Numbered from the stretch's first letter, positions 44,560 to 60,400 are shown. The stretch: DNA of 64,000 bases from Tigriopus japonicus (GCA_010645155.1 CM021315.1:12645465-12709464), one strand, 5' to 3'. A program made the numbers and translations. Notes: generated from the sequence alone by a model not told the origin.

Positions 44560-47469
44560 ATGATGAGTCAAAATACGACGACCACCCAGATTTTGCACCG
44601 GGCTTTGGCCTCGGATCGGCCGATTTTCTCGCGCTCTCTGGTTCATCACACGCCCGCCGCTCCCGTTCATCTGATTGTGGCCTCCAATCTGCAAATTCAA
44701 CTCGTCCTCGCCAACAAATCCGTGCAAAGGATCAATCAGGGCCAGAAAACGCCCGAGGGCGGTCCACGCACCGACACCGTGGACCTGGGCCCCACCTTGG
44801 GCCCCTCTCGGGTAGCTCGAGCCTGGTTGGACCCTTTGGGCGCCCATTTGATCCTGAGTACCAAACCCAATGACCCCGAGGGTCAACCCGATTTGCTGTA
44901 TTTGCATCGGGATCGAGATAAGCCCAAGTTTTCGTCCAAATTTAAGGGCGTGGGCGTGACGGCCGTGGCCTGGCATACGCCCAATGTCTCTGAGGTTTCC
45001 ACGGGCCCTATTCTTTTGGGCACGGCCACGGGAGTCATTTGGGAGACGGAATTATCCCACCAAGAAGAACGTTTTTTATCCACGCCTTTGGAAGCTTACA
45101 CCAAGATGATTTTCGATCTAGGCCAGGGTCAATATACACCCATTACTGGCCTTGAATATCATCGGGTGCCGAATACGCTAAGATATTTCATACTGGTCAC
45201 GACCCCCAATCGATTGTACCAGTTCCAGGGATCGGTAAATACGCATGAAGAGCGCCCATTGCTTCACCATGTGTTCCAAAACTATGATCGGCCGGACAAG
45301 TTCTTGGAACTGCCCAGTTCCCTGAGGACATCCACATTATCCTTTTTCTATCAAGTCAAACAACGAGGCAAATCCCAAGCCCAACATCCGCTTTATCCGG
45401 TCTCATTTGGCTGGATGACGGGATCGTGCGTTTACACGGGCAAAATCGATGCCTTTGCGGCTAATAGTGATACCGTCACGGTGGATTGTCAAATGATGAC
45501 CTTTCCGCAAAGCCATCCGGGTGAGTCTCCGGTTGTTCCCAAAGCTTTCTTGATCACGGAATTTCACGCCATCTTTGCTTATGACACCGCGGTCCGCGGT
45601 GAATGTCTTTTGAATGAGCAAGTGGTCTTTGAGACTGAATTGGATGCGAGTTCGGGCAAAATTCGAGGTATGGCTCGTGATCCCGTGTTTGGATCGTTCT
45701 ACGTCTACTGTGAATACGGCATCTACAAATTCAAGGTTGAAAGGGAAGAGCGAAATATTTGGCAGATTTACTTGGAGAAGAAAGAGTTTGACTTGGCTCA
45801 ACAATTCTGCTTGGGCGATGAGCTCAAACTGGAAGTGGTCAACGCCAAACGGGCTGAAGATCTCTTTGAACAGCAACGTTATTTGGAGAGTGCCATGCAT
45901 TTCGCCAAAACCCGAAGGTCGTTTGAGTCCATTGCCCTCAAGTTCATGCAAATTGACGAGAAAACTGCGCTCTTAAACTACTTAAAACGTAAGTTAGAGA
46001 TGGCTAAGATGAGCGATCGCATGCAAGTGAGTTTGATTGTGGTCTGGATCATTGAAATCTACGTCAGCCGACTGAGACAGATTCAACGCGAAAAATTAGG
46101 CACTGATTTGTACAACCAGACCAATGCCGAGTTTCAAGGTTTGCTCGAGAACCCCAAAATCACGCCTTGTCTAACTCAAAACAAGAATGCTCTATATGAC
46201 TTGCTCTCTGTTCATGGGGATAAAGACAATTTGGTCAAGTTTGCGGAAATCATGGGCGATCATGACCAAGTTATTCGATATCACCTCCAGAGTGATCGAT
46301 TTGACGCCGTGTTGAAGATCTTGAAGGAACAGCGCAAACCCGAGCTTTATTATAAATATGGACCTGATCTGATGCGAAACATGCCCAAAACCTTGGTGGA
46401 CTCGCTCATTGAGCAAGGTCTCAAACTGACACCAGCCCGTTTGATACCATCCTTGGTGGTAAGCACGGCCAAAGAGCAGGAATTGGAGTCCATCCGATAC
46501 ATTGAGCATTGCATTCAACGATTAGATCACAAGGGAGCGGCCCTTCATAACTACTTGGTTGCTTTGTACATCAAGCACCAACCCGAGAAGATGGAAGAGT
46601 ACTTGGCTGAACAAGGTGCCAATTTGGACGACGATCTTCCCTATGACGTGAACTACACTTTGCACTTGTGTCAAGAAGCTGGCTTGATCAAAGAATGTGT
46701 CCGACTCTATTGCCTCTTGGGTCAATTGGATGAAGCCATCGATCTGGCTCTTACCATTGATCTAGACCAAGCCAAACGGTGTTTGGAGTTTGCCCATGAA
46801 GAGGACGATCGGCGGAAAATCTGGCTCCGCATTGCCAAGTTCGTGGTTCAGCAGAAGAATGATATCAAGCAGGCCATGGATTGTCTCAAAGAGTGTCAGA
46901 ACTTGGTTAACATCGAGGACATATTACCGTTCTTTCCGGATTTCGTGACCATTGATCACTTTAAAGACGCCATTTGTGATTCGCTCCAAGAGTACAGCAA
47001 GCATATCCAAGATCTCCGTGATGAAATGGATGAATCCAATAAAGCCGCTGACGGAATTCGACAAGAGATCCAGGAATACAAGAACCGCTATATTTTTGTC
47101 AAGGCCTCGGAAACATGTTCGATCTGCCATTCATATTTAATGGCCAGAGGCTTCCATTTGTTCAATTGTGGACATAAATTTCATACCGACTGTTTGGTGA
47201 AGGAGATTATGCCATATTTATCCGCGGGAAGACGACGAAAAGTGGAGGAGATTCAAGCGGAGATGGCCAATTTGGTGCATTTAAGTGAAGATACCCAAAG
47301 TGTCGATAGTCGAACGGTCCGATTATCTCGGAAAGATCAACTTAGAAACGACCTCGATGAGCTGATTGCCAATGAATGTCTTTTTTGCGGAGAGCTCATA
47401 GTCAAAATGATTGACCGACCCTTTATCGAAGATCACAAATTCGATCAGGAGGTCTTGGATTGGCTATAA
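44560..47469 (+). CDS. Vps18: Vps18 (deep orange/Pep3), HOPS/CORVET core subunit, intronless
   Basis: A 969-residue single-exon gene, close to the usual length of about 970. The N-terminal half (about 40-420) is the beta-propeller typical of Vps18, with GVTAVAWHTP and a Trp- and Gly-rich strand pattern. The middle is an alpha-solenoid with clathrin-heavy-chain-like repeats (YLESAMHFAKTRRSFESIAL and similar), then a short coiled coil (about 825-850). The C-terminus is a RING-H2 domain from C853 (CSICHSYLMARG, CGHKFHTDC) to C940 and C943 (CLFCGEL), with a charged insertion between. Vps18 is shared by the HOPS and CORVET tethers that drive endosome and lysosome fusion; in flies it is deep orange. 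Two ATGs stand in tandem at the start. DDX41 follows 167 bp downstream on the same strand. Confidence 0.96.
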   Translation: MMSQNTTTTQILHRALASDRPIFSRSLVHHTPAAPVHLIVASNLQIQLVLANKSVQRINQGQKTPEGGPRTDTVDLGPTLGPSRVARAWLDPLGAHLILSTKPNDPEGQPDLLYLHRDRDKPKFSSKFKGVGVTAVAWHTPNVSEVSTGPILLGTATGVIWETELSHQEERFLSTPLEAYTKMIFDLGQGQYTPITGLEYHRVPNTLRYFILVTTPNRLYQFQGSVNTHEERPLLHHVFQNYDRPDKFLELPSSLRTSTLSFFYQVKQRGKSQAQHPLYPVSFGWMTGSCVYTGKIDAFAANSDTVTVDCQMMTFPQSHPGESPVVPKAFLITEFHAIFAYDTAVRGECLLNEQVVFETELDASSGKIRGMARDPVFGSFYVYCEYGIYKFKVEREERNIWQIYLEKKEFDLAQQFCLGDELKLEVVNAKRAEDLFEQQRYLESAMHFAKTRRSFESIALKFMQIDEKTALLNYLKRKLEMAKMSDRMQVSLIVVWIIEIYVSRLRQIQREKLGTDLYNQTNAEFQGLLENPKITPCLTQNKNALYDLLSVHGDKDNLVKFAEIMGDHDQVIRYHLQSDRFDAVLKILKEQRKPELYYKYGPDLMRNMPKTLVDSLIEQGLKLTPARLIPSLVVSTAKEQELESIRYIEHCIQRLDHKGAALHNYLVALYIKHQPEKMEEYLAEQGANLDDDLPYDVNYTLHLCQEAGLIKECVRLYCLLGQLDEAIDLALTIDLDQAKRCLEFAHEEDDRRKIWLRIAKFVVQQKNDIKQAMDCLKECQNLVNIEDILPFFPDFVTIDHFKDAICDSLQEYSKHIQDLRDEMDESNKAADGIRQEIQEYKNRYIFVKASETCSICHSYLMARGFHLFNCGHKFHTDCLVKEIMPYLSAGRRRKVEEIQAEMANLVHLSEDTQSVDSRTVRLSRKDQLRNDLDELIANECLFCGELIVKMIDRPFIEDHKFDQEVLDWL

Positions 47470-49535
<2,066 letters not shown>

Positions 49536-51038
49536 TTGTGCTCCTTGTTGGACATACATTCGGTATCCTAATTATAGATATTCATGTGGTCAGTACCGTT
49601 TAGCACTTTGATGCATATCTATTTCGTCCTTTAGTGTTGCGCGAATTATTATCTCAATCAGGTATGGCAAAATTTGGCGTTTAGTGAATTTCCGCCATTT
49701 TCTGCCACCTTGATGGCAGAAAATGGCCGCTAACGGTCAAAAATACGCAAAGACGTGTTCAACGACAAATCTGTTTGTGAAATAAGATTGAGATTTACAC
49801 AGATACTACAACAACTGATGGCTTTACATCAAGTCCAATAGTTGACATGACACTTCTTTCTATGGGCTTCTTTGTTTTCATGTTATTAGTGACAAAGTCA
49901 AAAATTGATAGGTGAATTGCAAAAACTTATTTAATTACCTTCTACCATAAATATATCATGACTACAAGCAACTTTTTTCAAAGTTAGGCGTAACAGTCCG
50001 TAGACTGTATGTAGCATTGTCAACCTGACGACTTCTACAATGAACATTTCAGGTAACTATCCAATAGTGTGCACAAGAAAAACACTCAATTGACGTTCTA
50101 AATTTTCATAAATCAATTGCGTATCTAATTTGAGTTAGTTTTCCAAAGAACTAAGAAACTCAATGCAAATCAGCATGGAGATTCATCAAAAGCTGGCATT
50201 ACAGAGTCAATTCACAGCAGCACTGGGCTTGGACGAGAATCGAGGTTTTAGAAGAAAGAGAAGATTATCTTCCGGCACCCATGGTTTGGCCAGCCTTGGC
50301 CTTCAAAGGCTAATAAGGTCAAAAATTATGCTTTCAAAGGTACGCTGAGATCATGAGCGTCAATTTGGTAGTAAATAGTATATATTGACGGTCTAAAAAA
50401 AGCGACCTTAAGCGGCATTTATCGCATTTCTTGTAATGGAAAGTAGAGAAATTCCAAAAACCATTAGAAGCAAAATTTAAAATGACAGATTTTATTCTCA
50501 TTTATTGGGGCAATCCGGTGCACTTAAAGGGTTTGCCGCATTTGTCTTTGTTATGAAACAAAATCTAAATGACAAATAGATATTTTTCTCCTACATTGAG
50601 CTAACAAGTTCACAAAAAGGGTTTGTTGCTCTGAAAAATCTGAAAAGTCGTTGCGATGAAAATCCGGCGACAAGTGTTTGTGGGCCAAGAAATACCGCGC
50701 GAAAAGTTCGCTGCCCCGTAACTTCTTTGTTTCAAGAACTTTGAAAGCAAGCACGCCTAACTCTAGTACTAAGATATTTATTTGTTCAAGGACAAAGACG
50801 GTGTACACGCCCAATGCGAAGGTGTGGCAATAGTATATAAGTAAAGGGTGTGTTTGAGGCGAGATTGTACAAAATTCAAGACTGGATCTTGGTGAACCAG
50901 AAGAACTCTTGAGGAGGCAATGGAATACTCATGTTGATTTTTTTTAGCCAATAAAGAATACGACGAAAAGGAAGCGGGAAGGGTCAGGTTGTGGCGCGTC
51001 CTACTGCTGTTATTATTGTAGTAGTTATGGGCGTGATC
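49536..51038. other. Convergent intergenic region between DDX41 and RBBP4
   Basis: It holds the 3' untranslated regions of the two converging genes. A perfect 14-bp hairpin lies at 49694-49727. The open frame at 50551-50814 (minus) has no recognisable domain. No canonical AATAAA was seen close after the DDX41 stop. Confidence 0.4.
49694..49727. repeat. Perfect 14-bp stem hairpin
   Basis: GCCATTTTCTGCCA, a 6-base spacer, then its exact reverse complement, about 160 bp after the DDX41 stop codon. It may be the core of a small foldback element or an RNA hairpin in the 3' untranslated region. Confidence 0.85.
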
Positions 51039-52358
<1,320 letters not shown>

Positions 52359-52442
52359 CTAAAATCAAGATCGGTTGACGTACGTTCCAAAGGCCATCAT
52401 CATCGTTCTATCTTATTCAGCCTCGGTCGGGCTTCAACTTAC
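52359..52442 (-). other. 84-bp intron at the 5' end of RBBP4
   Basis: The minus-strand donor GTAAGT at 52442 and acceptor TTTTAG at 52359-52360 flank an 84-bp intron. It ends exactly at the presumed start codon. The acceptor could alternatively receive a trans-spliced leader. Confidence 0.65.
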
Positions 52443-52443
52443 C

Positions 52444-53460
52444 TTGGTTTCTCTCATGGAGACGATGGATGGGTAGGTAGGCGGTGCACGGCTGCGGGAT
52501 GGGTTAGCTGGTGGGTAGGTGGGTGGCGGCCCAATTGAGGTTTTCTTTGGCGGACGTTGAACACGGTCTTTTTTTCTCCCGGCAAACACGAGCTAAACGG
52601 CGAACGATGAACTCACAAAGGGTGATGGATGGTCAATGGGTCAGACTTGCCGAAAACGAAAACGGCTGAAGGGTCAGATGAGCTTGGATTCGTAGGAGGG
52701 TCGACCGGGCTATTGCGGATTGACGAGGACGAATGGGAAAGCCAGAGAATAATCTTTCGAGTTTCTTTTGAGGTTTGGAGGCAGTGGAAAGGGGTCGTGA
52801 TGAGAGAGAGTGTTATGATAAAATTTGAAAGGCTAGAAACTTGGAACGACGAGGGATGAATTGGCAGGCCTGAGCGGCGATGCTTTAAGCGACGCCAAAG
52901 TTGAAGGGCCGAGGTGACCGAATAGTTTCAATTGAAAAAGCCAACACGTTACTCGATGGACCGGATGGAGGACCCACTCATGATTTTGATGCATCCGCTT
53001 ATACAGTTTTGAAGACGATGTTTTTCAATTAATTTTCCAATTGGCAGCGTGGTGAATTTCAAACTTATGACGCTCTTACCGATTCCCAAAAAAAGATTGA
53101 GGAAATTTCAAGCATTCGGTTTTGTTTTATTTTCTCAATCATAAAAAGAAAGGTGTGAGAGTGAAAAATAACATCTAAGGTTTTAGATTCAAATCTTAAA
53201 ATTTTCGACTTTGATATAGTTGAAATGGTCACGGCCCGCGCGAATTGTAGTCACCTTGGACAGCTCAAGAGAGCGGGAAAGTGATTTGGGTGAAAAATCA
53301 ATAGAGTGGCCTGCCTGTCTCCCTGCCTGTTTGATTGCCGTCGAGTCCTGTGTGGAGTCACATTTTGGCTGAGCCGCCAAAATCCCGCGCAATTTAAAAC
53401 ACAACTGGAGCACATAGCCAAAGTTAAATCAGGCAGGAACCACTGTACTTCAGGACGGAT
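52444..53460. other. RBBP4 upstream region
   Basis: The first 200 bp (minus-strand upstream) presumably hold the RBBP4 promoter and 5' untranslated exon; they contain GGTAGGTGGG-type repeats. Beyond, I see no gene. Confidence 0.35.
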
Positions 53461-53464
53461 TTCA

Positions 53465-53570
53465 AAAATACACACTAGGTCCGATCACTGTACTAAAATG
53501 TGAGGTTTTAGCAACAAATATATTGTTCCGTTGAATTTCCATTGTACTAATCGGACCTAGTGTGTATTTT
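53465..53570. mobile_element. Small MITE-like inverted repeat element
   Basis: A perfect 21-bp inverted repeat, AAAATACACACTAGGTCCGA plus one base, at 53465-53485 and 53550-53570, with about 64 bp of A/T-rich DNA between. Similarity extends imperfectly beyond the arms (ATTTC and GAAAGTAAT), so the true ends may be a few bases further out. I saw no clear target duplication. Confidence 0.7.
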
Positions 53571-53954
53571 GAAAGTAATCCTGGCTTGAGCCATCCTTGA
53601 ATCAGGTCAGGAGTGGACAAGGGCGAAGCTAGGCCACTTTTTCCTTTAATTGTTTCTCTGTGCACGAAGACTTAATACCAAAAGTTGATAATTCAATGCA
53701 ATTTTTGACCATCAGAGATCATTTTTCTTTAAAATTGCCGATCACCTAAATCCAAAACTCTAGATTTTTTACTACATAAGTTGCAACTTTCAAGAAATTT
53801 GACTAAAACAAAAATAACTAAGTAATCATATGAAAAACTCGCAATTTTTTCCTCATAAAACATTATTTGGGACCTTAATGGATCATTTCCAACTAGTTTT
53901 TGGTTTCTAAAGTCATCCAGTAAAAAGTTGCCTAGCTTCGCCCAAAGTCATGTG

Positions 53955-54120
53955 TAGAGCGAGGAAAAAAAAGTTTTTTTCTTCCTGCATGCAGAGTAGA
54001 AATTCTACATGGTTGAAACAACTAACTCTCCTTTTTTGCAGGTGTTCAGCTGACCTACATCGTAAAACGTCAAGAATTTCTGCTCTGCAGGAAAAAAAAT
54101 ACTTTTTTATCCTCACTCTA
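53955..54120. mobile_element. hAT-type MITE, 166 bp
   Basis: The termini are TAGAGCGAGGAAAAAAAAGT and the inverted near-copy TAGAGTGAGGATAAAAAAGT. The inverted repeat continues inward through TCCTGCA and CAGA.TAGAAATTCT. An 8-bp duplication, GTCATGTG (53947-53954) and GTCATGTC (54121-54128), has one mismatch. Confidence 0.88.
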
Positions 54121-54924
54121 GTCATGTCCAATCCTCCAGTTCATGGCTAAATAGAAGACTATTGTCCGTCAGCGACTAGCTCATTTTTATTTTGGGAGGT
54201 AGTCTTTCAACTTTTTTGATGTTCAAAACAAAAGACGTGAGGAACTTATATTTTGGGTTAGGGGCATATTGATTTTTATATCAAGAGACATTCTTAAAAC
54301 TAGATTTTAAAACACACTTTCAATCTCCTCTTCATTTCTTTCGAAGAGCACTGACTGAAACGTATTCTAGTCAACTCACTATGATATCACAATATTTTTG
54401 GTGTATTGTAACGTTTTTAACATTTGACATGTCACTGGCACTTAGGTGATAAGTGATAACACATATACATGATTTATTTATTTGCAGGGCATTCCATTCC
54501 TATTAATACAGAAATAAAAATCCGCAAAGAACCCAAAATATGACAAAATAGTAAAAACTATTCATAAATAAGTAATAATTTAATACTTCACTTAAAATAT
54601 ATTTTTCTGCTCCCTGATTATTACCATGATGATGTTTTTCAAAATAAAACGTTATACACAAATTTTTTTTATGTTGAATGTTTTATAACCAAGCATGCAC
54701 AGTGCTGGCTGGCCTTGACAGATATCTGCATTTTTATGTCCATAGCGAGTTCCAAGTTTTTGTACTCCAAACTGTAGAGTAAAAAACTATTGGTTTGATT
54801 CATAAATTCTAGTGATTTTCTCTTCTTGGGAAAAATCTGGTGGCAAAATCTAGTGGTTTCCCGAAAATTTTAGTGATTTTTGGACATCAAGCTCCGGCAA
54901 CACTGAACAAGGCTTCGAACTAGA

Positions 54925-55090
54925 GCTGTGCATCGGATCCGACTTTTCGGGTCCAATCGGATCCGACTTTTCGGGTCCGATCGGATTCGGATTCGTTCAG
55001 ATTTCAGCGCGAATTTTCGGATTCGGATTCGTTTTGATTCGTCAAGCACGTCGGATTCGGATTTGCGAAATATTTTTTCGGATCCGACAT
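54925..55090. mobile_element. Possible single end of a hAT-like element
   Basis: TAGAGCTGTGCATCGGATCC is followed by clustered GGATCCGA and CGGATTCGGATTCG repeats, the same style as the subterminal repeats of the other hAT-like elements here. No matching opposite end or duplication was found, so it may be truncated. Confidence 0.4.
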
Positions 55091-56146
55091 ATGATGAGGC
55101 GATTTAATATAAAAATCATTAATTGGGCATGGAACAAAAGCAAAGAGCGAAAATATGAACATTTGAAAAGAGCATTGTTGTGAAACAACTTATTTTTCAC
55201 AAAATTTAAATGGAATAGAAACTAGACAAATGCTAAAATAGAATGACGAATTGCTTGTTCGTCCATGTCCTATTTCTGTCTCATCATGGGTTTATTAACA
55301 ATTTGTAGACTTCAATATACTTTTTCTGGGCAAATTGGTACACCCATCTTCAGACTATTAGATAAGAAAGTTAGCCGTGTTCTTCATGAAAATGAATCTA
55401 AAAATGTCTTTTGTAGCCAAGACTGAGTTTAATGTTTTTGAGCAAAATGTAAGGATTTTGCTCATACATTAAGCAAAAGTATAAACTGTTGATACTCAAC
55501 ATAATTATGGGTCTCCAAGCATTTCTCATTTCTTAAAATGACTTTTCCAGCTCAAAAACACTGAAAAATCATTTCGAGCCCATTAGTTTTCACAATGTCA
55601 TAAGCAGGGCCCGGAAAAACTTTTGCTAAAAAGTGGCAAAATATTTGATACATATTTTCTTCAAAACCCCCAAAATATTTGGAAAAAACATCATTTGGCA
55701 ATTTCGGTCTGTGTACCCCCATCTACCAAATCTGTGTATGGCAATTAAAATCTAATGAGTTGTAGGAGGCCCACTTGACACCAAACGGATTAAACAATAG
55801 ACTTTTCAATTTTCCTCAATAGATGCCAAAAGAATTTTTGTGACGTCTTTCAATCCCACGATCTCAGCTCAGCTGCTAAAAGATACCATTTCATGTTATT
55901 TTGAAACCCATTTGCATGTTGGGAAACTGCTATTTTTCTGTGTGCTCAAAGTTTTGTTCCGGTCAGAAACATTTATCGTTATCTGTGTCTGACAAGCGTT
56001 TGATTTTCTAGTTCTTGTTTTCTTTTGACTAGTTTGGATTTTCGCAATTGTAAAAAATCATATTTGTTGTTTTTCAATACAGTTCTAACTTGCAATATAC
56101 TAAAAGCTGAATTGAAGACTATTTCTTGATTCAAGTGTCCTTTTAC
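55091..56146. other. AT-rich intergenic DNA
   Basis: No gene, array or delimited transposon was seen here. Confidence 0.35.
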
Positions 56147-56155
56147 CCCTTACTA

Positions 56156-56510
56156 AAGGCTTTATATATAAAGAAACGCAAAGGTCTGGATTCCAAGGTC
56201 TTCTCTGATTAGAGGGTTTCTTAGGTCTCATGTTTTGATTGGTCAATGAACAACTTGCGCCAGCAAGACAAGATGTGGCATATCTTGAAATCTTTTATCC
56301 CAGGAAAATTGTGATTAAATGGCTTTCAATCCAATAGATAGATAACAATAGAGAATAGATAGATAGATTCCCAGGCAAGCTGCATCTAGTCAAGTCACGC
56401 TGGCGCAATTTGTTCATTGACCAATCAGAACGTGGGACCCGAGAAACCCTTAAATCAGAGAACACCTTCCAATCCAGACCTTTGCACTTCTTTGCATATA
56501 AAGCCTTTAT
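56156..56510. mobile_element. Foldback-type element with about 110-bp inverted arms
   Basis: The left arm begins AAGGCTTTATAT and runs through AAAGGTCTGGATT, TTCTCTGATT and TTGATTGGTCAATGAACAA to TTGCGCCAGC. The right arm is its inverted copy at roughly 80-85% identity by eye. A 9-bp direct repeat, CCCTTACTA, flanks it (56147-56155 and 56511-56519). The middle has GATA-type repeats. It has no coding capacity, so it is a non-autonomous DNA transposon of unassigned superfamily. Confidence 0.85.
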
Positions 56511-57443
56511 CCCTTACTAAAATATGCTGCATGAAGAATGTTGTGTCTCTTGTTTTACGAATAACTCTATCTAATGGGATGTTCGTACTGAATACAGCTG
56601 TTGAAGTTGTATAAAGTCCAATGTAGATTTCGCCTCAAATGACAGGTTGAGAAGAGTATTTTGCCAAGGAATTTATACTAGATTTGACATCTCAAATTGT
56701 AACTTTCCTCCTAAAATGATATCAATTTGATGAATAGATGTTGTTTTATCATTAATTATAATTAAATAATTGACAAATTTGCACATAATATATAACTAAT
56801 AAGCGCTTCTACAGAATAAGGCAAACTTATTTCCGTCGAAATTGATTGAATAGAGAAAGGTTATTGCGAACCGGTGGAGAACGTAAATAAACTAGAATAA
56901 AAATGATTGTCCGTGCATTATTTTTTCCATAACTTGGAGAGACCGAGGCGAAAATGTCACACTTCGTATTGTAATCCGTTGAGAAATTAAAACACGAGCT
57001 TTGAAGTCCTTTGCTCAAACCACCGAAACTAAGAAATATCTGATCGAAAGATCAAAGTCCAGTGGTATGGCTGAAACAACGATTTCCGTAAAGGAACCGT
57101 TCCCAGCGTTCCCAGCCCGTCAACAATACCAATCATTGATTGGCTGATTCGGAATTAAAAACCTTAGCGGAGTCCGACCAGACAACTTTGGCCCCGCTCA
57201 CGGGAGAAAGAATCCACGCATATATTGCTTATAGACTTGCTTTCGTATTTTTTTATTGACGTAAATTTATTTACGCAATGTATTTTGATGTATTGATTCA
57301 TTTTTTTTGCTCGAATACTTCTACTAGTAGCATAGTTTACCAAATGTTGGCTGCGAGTACAATTTGAAATAAAGGAGATTTCACTTCGTGTTCCATCAAT
57401 CAAGTAATTCCTCCGCCATTGAAAATGAAAGGGTCATTACCAG

Positions 57444-60400
57444 TATGAGCCCTATATTTCTAACAAATCTTCGTAAACAGACTTTTCAGCGTTGCCAAAA
57501 TCTGACATCATAATGCCAGTTTTAAAGGTCAAACATACTTATAAATAAGAATGCCGAAATAGATGTCTCGTGTTACAAAAGAAATTCCCGAGTAAGGTCC
57601 ACGAACACGCTAGGGAGGGGAGGGTGTCATGTGCAAGCACCAAGAGCAAGGGAAGAGAGACGAATAAGCAGGGAAGAGGTTGTGGCTGGGATTACAAAGC
57701 TATTTCAAGAAAATAGCCCAATGAAACCCATAACTAAGTAAGGTTAATTTAATGTCGGTTGGCTTTGATCAGCTTGGGTTAGTTTAAGTGTTTTAGAATA
57801 AATATGGCTATTAACGTTGTATTTTCCCCATTAACTAACAATATAGTAACAACAACATAAACTAACCAAACATTACTTTGGCTTAAAATAAACTTATCAG
57901 TCCCCTACTGTTACTTGTTGTGACCCTTACACTGTGAGTTTGTCAGGCTCTTTTTAAATACACCTAAAAACAAGGGAAAGGAAACATCAGAGGCAATAGA
58001 ACCAAAACAATAGAGAAATCATAACGGCGAAAAGATAAAGCTAAAAAGCAACAGATCAGATGACTCAGTTCAAAGTTCATGAAATAAAGATTTTCGAGAA
58101 ATAAACCAAAGCATGCATTTTAAACCTTTTCTTACAATAATTTGAGACAGAGAAATTATCTTGATTTTGGAAAAAATGAGAGCTCTTGCTCCTTTGAGCA
58201 AAGGCATGAGCTCTTGCTTCTTTGAGCAAGGGCTTGAATTGAAATGAAAAAACGTAGTTACAGAAGTAGTTTGGCTCCAATCAGAAGAATACTTTCATTC
58301 ATTGGTTTAAGACTAAAAAAATCAAATGAAAGAAGGGTCTCCTTTAGTCCGTTTTCAACCAAGAATTGCACCTACATCCCAATAAGAAAGCTTTATTCCA
58401 AAATTTGAAGCAAAGTATTTTCAAAGTTTCATTGTATCTTAACACTTATCATCCAATCGACCCCCCCACAACAAATATTTCTATTTTTGAAATTGATGTT
58501 TAATATGCTATCAACCAAATTGGAAAATCTGGACGATTTAAGAATTTTCCACATTTTTAAGGTGTCTTTCCTTTGCGAAAATGGAAATAATGGTCCAAAT
58601 ACTATGAGCTCTTGAATTGTGTTGGACAGAATAATGTCACTTCTTTTTTGTTGGAGATGTTTCCAAACTACTCCTCTTTCTCCAGGCACAAGTAGAACTT
58701 ACTTCATCTCATCCAGGTTTTACAATGATTTAAGCGATCTAGAACACTGCATGAAAAAGGCAATGGACATCAAAGTGACCGTTTCCTGCTTTATGTTCCA
58801 GTAATAAATTCGCACTTATTTGTCTTTACATTACATCCTAAATTAATCCAAACCATCCTAGAAGTTATTGAGGGACACTGGATGTTTGATCATGTCAAAC
58901 TGTCCACACATTACTGTAATATTTAGGTTCAAAGTATAAGAAAGACACAATTGTTTTGACAGGGTATATCGGCGTTCTCAGTTGTCCTTCATTTTTTGTG
59001 CAATTTGGGTTGTACTTTTTCAACACAATATTTCCCCCACCATGTTGTTTTTATGTTAAAGCCAAAATAAAAACTCATCTAACGCAAATGAATTTGGATG
59101 ATAAAAGGTTCTTAAATATAGGCAAAGCTGGATGTAAAAATATTTGGATTAAAATGAAAAAGAAAAGATTAGTTTGCTCTTCATCAGAAAACACATCAGA
59201 ATATCTCTTTACGCAAGAGTCACATTTGATTTGAGAATAATAATACGAAGAAATACAAAATTCTTACTTTGAAACTTTAACTGTAGTAACTACTGACCAA
59301 TTTTTTAAATTGAATACATCCAGGACTGTAAGCTTTCTTTGTTTTCATAAAAAATCCGCAAAGCAACAAGAGGTTTTTAAGATGTGTTTGTGACTTGCTT
59401 TTTAGCCGTTTTTGTTTCTCCAGAAGATCAATCATCAACTCTTTATTTCTTGGATTCATTCTAAGTTAATATATCTACCAAGAGGGTTTACCCTTTTGAT
59501 TTTCCCTCCACAATTTACTAACAAAGCATAATACTCTTCATTTGGTTTTAAATTATCGATAAAACAAATTAATTCCTAATTTATAATGAGGAATCGATTC
59601 TCAAACATGTCATAGCCATAATTGGTTATGATATGATATCATAGCCAATGGCTTGAGTTTTGGTGAGTAAATTTTCCTTGATATCACCATCTTCTTGGAT
59701 AAGACTGAAACCAATTTGAACATTTATTTCAAAGTATCACAATGCGCATGGTGTTAGCAAACCAAAACAAAATACACTCTTAGTGATGAGAATAGTGTGC
59801 AAGAATGGCCTTTCATACTTTGCATAAAACATTGTGATCAAGGACTTATTAGATGAAATAAAGCATCTTGAATAGTGCAAAAGACACAATGAAAAAACCC
59901 TTGTTAAGTCTAAAACTTGAAAAAATCCACAAAATACTCTCTGACAGTGCATCTACACCTTTGGCATCACTTTTTGCACTTGGATTTTCAAGTATTTGAT
60001 CATAATTTTTAGACCTTGAAGGTTCCACTAGCTCCTTAGATGATCTTAGTACTCTTGGTTAAGCAAATTTATTTTGTTCTTGTAATGTGAAGCTGCTTTA
60101 AAGATTTAAGATTATTCATTATTTCTTGCTCCTCCGCGCATGTTTTTTTCTTCTGGTCTATTTCTTCTTCAATCAGAACCAACCAATCAGAAGTGAGAAT
60201 CCAAAATGAGATGATCATAAATATGACCTTCTTTAAACCAACTTATGTTTCTACTTCTCCTGCTCTAGCATATTCTCTTGAACAATTCCCCAAACTAAGC
60301 ACTTCCTCACTGTTTTCTGATCTCAATTGCACTTGCTGTGTGAAGATGCCCCCTGGTAAGTTCGTGGACCCTATTTGGAAGAATTGCCTACCCTATCGTA

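Noticed and set aside
44554..44976. Long minus-strand frame opposite Vps18, and similar shadows opposite DDX41 and RBBP4 (for example 51528-52538)
   Set aside because: They are antisense shadows of strongly conserved genes and have no family resemblance of their own.
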